From Bacteroidetes bacterium GWF2_41_31 (lineage in GTDB: Bacteria > Bacteroidota > Bacteroidia > Bacteroidales > F082), in contig MEOL01000032.1 in the NCBI GenBank assembly GCA_001769215.1, forward strand, positions 62,001 to 126,000: a stretch of DNA of 64,000 nt, read 5' to 3'. Under the pieces are notes generated by a model, which saw nothing but the letters and a program-made list of their open reading frames with translations, searched no databases and had not been told where the DNA came from. The first letter of the stretch is position 1; the number at the start of each line of letters is the position of its first letter. This document shows positions 61,795 to 64,000 of this stretch, piece by piece. The position numbers were made by a program, and so were the translations under genes.

Positions 61795-61802
61795 CAAAGT
61801 TA
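61795..61802 (-). promoter_or_regulatory. Candidate -7 box for ArsC-like gene
   Basis: TAACTTTG on the minus strand (TAnnTTTG), 21 bp before ATG 61773. Confidence 0.42.
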
Positions 61803-61836
61803 GGAATTCTTTGCGAAAAATGATCTGTCAAATGTT

Positions 61837-62036
61837 ATTTTAATCCTAACCTGGGCAAGCCAGACAAGTTTCACGCAAAGTGCGCAAAGTAAACAATACG
61901 CAGCGTTCGCAAAGAAGTATTGTGAACCAAAAATTTTATCACTTTGCGAACTTTGTGAAACAGGGCTTCGCGAACTTTGCGTGAAATAATTACCGGAAAA
62001 AGGAAGAACATGTGTGATAAGAAAATCATTCCAAAC
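61837..62036. repeat. CGCAAAG palindromic element, copy B
   Basis: TTTCACGCAAAG (61869-61880) and CTTTGCGTGAAA (61975-61986) are a perfect 12-bp inverted repeat, with extra GCGCAAAG/CTTTGCGA units inside. The flanks (TAACCtGGgCAAGC; AATTACC...ATGTGtGATA) match copy A at 6372-6545. Both copies end within about 10 bp of a minus-strand stop codon. Non-coding. Confidence 0.7.
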
Positions 62037-62042
62037 TAGGTG

Positions 62043-63314
62043 CTAAAGCCTATCCCACAGGCGCAACGCCTGCTCTTTGGTGTACGTTAAAATCGCCTTT
62101 TCATCCACATTGGTGAGCCTTTTATTCTTCACCAGCCAATTTCCGTTGGAGATCACATGCCGGATGTGGTTGGATGACAATCCAAAAACAAAGTGTCCCA
62201 AGAAATTGTTGGGGGTAACAGGTGTTGGTGAATCATAATCCAGCACCACCAGATTGTTGTCGCCGTCACCTGCAAAATGATTGTCGGCTAAATAATGATG
62301 CACATTTCTAAACCTGCGGTAGGCTTCAGGCACGTTGATTTGATCTGTTTCCTGTCCGGCAAAAAATGCCACCTGCGCACTTCGGAGCATATCGCTGTGC
62401 ATACCATCTGTGCCGAGCATGATGTTCTTGCCCAGGTATGTCCCACGAAAGTGGCCAACATTGTTATTCAGGTTGCTTTCTGCATTTTCAACGATCCAGG
62501 CAGGTGAATTCCGGATTAAACTGCGCTCGTTTTCGTTGAGGTGAAGACAATGGGCCAGAATGGTTTTTGGAGAATTAAGTACACCGAAATGATGGAGTCT
62601 TTCCACTACCTGCCTGTCATAATGGTGCTGACAGTGGTTTTGATCGGCCAAATCTTCCGCCACATGGATGTGAATGCCGGAGTTGGTCTTTTTCATCAGA
62701 TCTACAGCTTTTTTCAAAGATTCATCTCCTACGGTAAATGAAGCGTGAAGCCCTACAAGTCCCTGATTTGCCTGTAAATAATCCGCTGTTTCCTGAAGTC
62801 CCTGATTTGCTTTATCCAGTCCATCACGGTCGGAGATTTCATAACACAGCAAATGGCTAACCCCTACCCGATCGAAGGCATGGGCAATGATTTCAAGTGA
62901 ACCCCTGATGGTATTGGGTGAAGCATGGTGATCAATCACAAAAGTAGACCCGGCCTTGGCACAGGCCATGGCTGTGGCCAGTGCGCTGGCATCAATCATG
63001 TCTTTATCCAGGGCTTTGTCGAGGTTCCACCACACGTATTCCAGGATTTCCAGAAAGTTCTCCGGTTGTTTTGCCGGAACGGGCATCCCGCGGGCCAAGG
63101 CCGAATATACATGGTGATGACCCACCGCAAAGGATTTGGTGACCAGTTTTCCGGAGCAGTCGATTACTTCATCTTTGCTGATGTCAACGCCTTCAAGATC
63201 GGCCGGAAGCAATAAATAACCTCCACCAGAACCAGTCTCAACTTTTAGGGAAGTTTGAATTTGTTCAAGTGTTTGCCATTGGATAAAAGTGGCGTTTTTA
63301 AGTATGATGGACAT
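62043..63314 (-). CDS. ssnA: SsnA-like amidohydrolase
   Basis: 423 residues. Metal-dependent TIM-barrel deaminase or hydrolase. HxH-type site in VGHHHVYSALARGM, then WWNLDKALDKDM, DHHASPNTIRGSLEII, HIHVAEDLADQNHCQHHY (metal His), AHCLHLNENE and LGTDGMHSDM (catalytic Asp). These strings follow the SsnA family, which in enterobacteria is encoded with selenate-linked xanthine dehydrogenase-like genes. Here a molybdenum hydroxylase gene lies directly upstream on the same strand, giving the same pairing. Probable role in purine or related heterocycle breakdown; substrate unknown. Confidence 0.82.
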   Translation of the reverse strand: MSIILKNATFIQWQTLEQIQTSLKVETGSGGGYLLLPADLEGVDISKDEVIDCSGKLVTKSFAVGHHHVYSALARGMPVPAKQPENFLEILEYVWWNLDKALDKDMIDASALATAMACAKAGSTFVIDHHASPNTIRGSLEIIAHAFDRVGVSHLLCYEISDRDGLDKANQGLQETADYLQANQGLVGLHASFTVGDESLKKAVDLMKKTNSGIHIHVAEDLADQNHCQHHYDRQVVERLHHFGVLNSPKTILAHCLHLNENERSLIRNSPAWIVENAESNLNNNVGHFRGTYLGKNIMLGTDGMHSDMLRSAQVAFFAGQETDQINVPEAYRRFRNVHHYLADNHFAGDGDNNLVVLDYDSPTPVTPNNFLGHFVFGLSSNHIRHVISNGNWLVKNKRLTNVDEKAILTYTKEQALRLWDRL

Positions 63315-63378
63315 GAAGTTCTGTATTTTATTATTTCAGAAATTGAAAAATTAAAGATAGGAATTTTTATGACCTATT

Positions 63379-63410
63379 GACCCGCCGGGTTTTTTCCTAC
63401 CCGGCGGGTC
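63379..63410. terminator. GC-rich hairpin between hydroxylase and SsnA-like genes
   Basis: Perfect 12-bp inverted repeat GACCCGCCGGGT / ACCCGGCGGGTC with loop TTTTTCCT. It lies about 10 bp after the hydroxylase stop codon. No T-run follows on the minus strand, so it may reduce rather than stop read-through into the SsnA-like gene, or protect mRNA. Confidence 0.5.
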
Positions 63411-63420
63411 GGGAAAAAAG

Positions 63421-64000
63421 CTATCTCTTCAGCGGCAATTTCATCCGCTTCACCCCATCAAAAGCATAAAAGGCATTGGCCACAGCCGCTGCGGTGGGCA
63501 CCAGGCCAATTTCTCCAATTCCTTTGGCCCCGTAGGGGCCTACAGGATCGGGAACTTCCACACCAATCACCTTGATTTCAGGGGTTTCGTGGGCGCGCAG
63601 GATTTTTAAATCGCGCATGCGTTCGCTGAGTAAGAAACCATCCTTCATGGGCAAATCTTCTGTCAGTGCATAACCCAAACCCATGTGAACACCGCCTTCG
63701 ATCTGCCCTTCGAACAACATGGGATTCATGATCTTGCCGGCGTCATGAGCTGCCACCATACGAATGATTTCACCTTTTTCGTCAAGTACACAAAGTTGGG
63801 CCGCATATCCGTAGGAATAATGAATCACAGGGTCTTCAACACCTGTGCCGGGTTTGGTGGTCCAGTCGCAGACAAACTCACCTTTGTAGGTTTTACCAAC
63901 CAACGCTTTCAGCGAATGTTGTTTTAAATCGGCTTTCAAGGCTTTGGCTGCGTTGATGATGGCCAATCCTACCAAAGCGGTGGCCCGTGAACTGGTCGTC
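63421..64000 (-). CDS. Molybdenum hydroxylase large subunit, C-terminal part
   Basis: Partial: the reading frame runs off the window end. About 193 residues of the C-terminus are visible: ATALVGLAIINAAKALK, VIHYSYGYAAQLCVLDEKGE, VRMVAAHDAGKIMNPMLFEGQIEGGVHMGLGYAL-type text (AAHDAGKIMNP; EGQIEGGVHMGLGYALTED) and GAKGIGEIGLVPTAAAVANAF with the active-site GEIG Glu. This is the xanthine dehydrogenase/aldehyde oxidase family; pairing with an SsnA-like gene points to the selenium-linked XdhD/XdhA group. Confidence 0.87.
   Translation of the reverse strand, partial: TTSSRATALVGLAIINAAKALKADLKQHSLKALVGKTYKGEFVCDWTTKPGTGVEDPVIHYSYGYAAQLCVLDEKGEIIRMVAAHDAGKIMNPMLFEGQIEGGVHMGLGYALTEDLPMKDGFLLSERMRDLKILRAHETPEIKVIGVEVPDPVGPYGAKGIGEIGLVPTAAAVANAFYAFDGVKRMKLPLKR

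Noticed and set aside
1-64000. CRISPR arrays, tRNA or rRNA genes, complete insertion sequences, prophage
   Set aside because: No regularly spaced repeats, no cloverleaf or rRNA text, no transposase, integrase or phage structural gene was recognised by reading.

Overview
The window comes from a Bacteroidota chromosome, probably the Bacteroidales/Marinilabiliales side. Evidence: five proteins end in type IX secretion (T9SS) type A sorting domains; two are gingipain-family (C25) proteases; there are several Cys-lipidated exported proteins, a DUF4249 lipoprotein, hybrid histidine kinases, few Shine-Dalgarno sites, and many genes preceded by the Bacteroidota -7 box TAnnTTTG. No rRNA, tRNA or CRISPR array was recognised.

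Layout. (1) 1-7.7 kb, mostly minus strand: a hybrid histidine kinase and an NtrC-type sigma-54 response regulator read toward a coiled-coil membrane protein and a DUF4382 lipoprotein. A palindromic repeat and a sigma-54-like promoter separate regulator and target, which looks like a complete local circuit. rpoN itself lies at 30.4 kb. A DUF4249 lipoprotein follows. (2) 8-20 kb: a MacB/FtsX permease, glyQS with a zinc-ribbon gene, small lipoproteins, argF, a DUF3109 protein, ferritin and a LolC/E-type permease. (3) 20-27.4 kb: two very large tandem gingipain-like proteases, one with an Rgp-like and one with a Kgp-like active site, sharing the same unusual tail. (4) 28-33 kb: a DUF922 protein, asnS, rpoN, a PAP2-like membrane protein and csaA. 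(5) 33-43.8 kb: two ECF sigma-factor cassettes that appear to control envelope and T9SS-secreted proteins. In one, the anti-sigma-like N-terminus is fused to an outer-membrane barrel; in the other it is a separate protein. (6) 43.9-49.1 kb: GDPD lipoprotein and outer-membrane protein, then an accessory patch with a DUF4143 ATPase, RhuM, a broken KilA-N gene and a leftover 3' end of another DUF4143 gene. (7) 49.2-57.6 kb: a SAM-I riboswitch in front of metH-metF, rbfA, a methyltransferase and an LtaS-like sulfatase-fold enzyme. (8) 57.6-64 kb: a hairpin-rich noncoding block, an orphan ribbon-helix-helix antitoxin with a perfect operator, a second DUF4143 ATPase, fumC, an ArsC-like protein, an SsnA-like aminohydrolase and the end of a molybdenum hydroxylase.

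The strongest unexplained signals are: the same AACCGwAAATATT half-site arranged as long inverted repeats over the promoters of both DUF4143 ATPases, which lie about 14 kb apart; the palindromic enhancer-like repeat between the NtrC regulator and its neighbour; the tandem Rgp-like/Kgp-like pair; and the repeated LPxxxPxxxxW module at the N-terminus of both ECF-linked anti-sigma-like proteins. All family assignments are by reading motifs; no database search was run.
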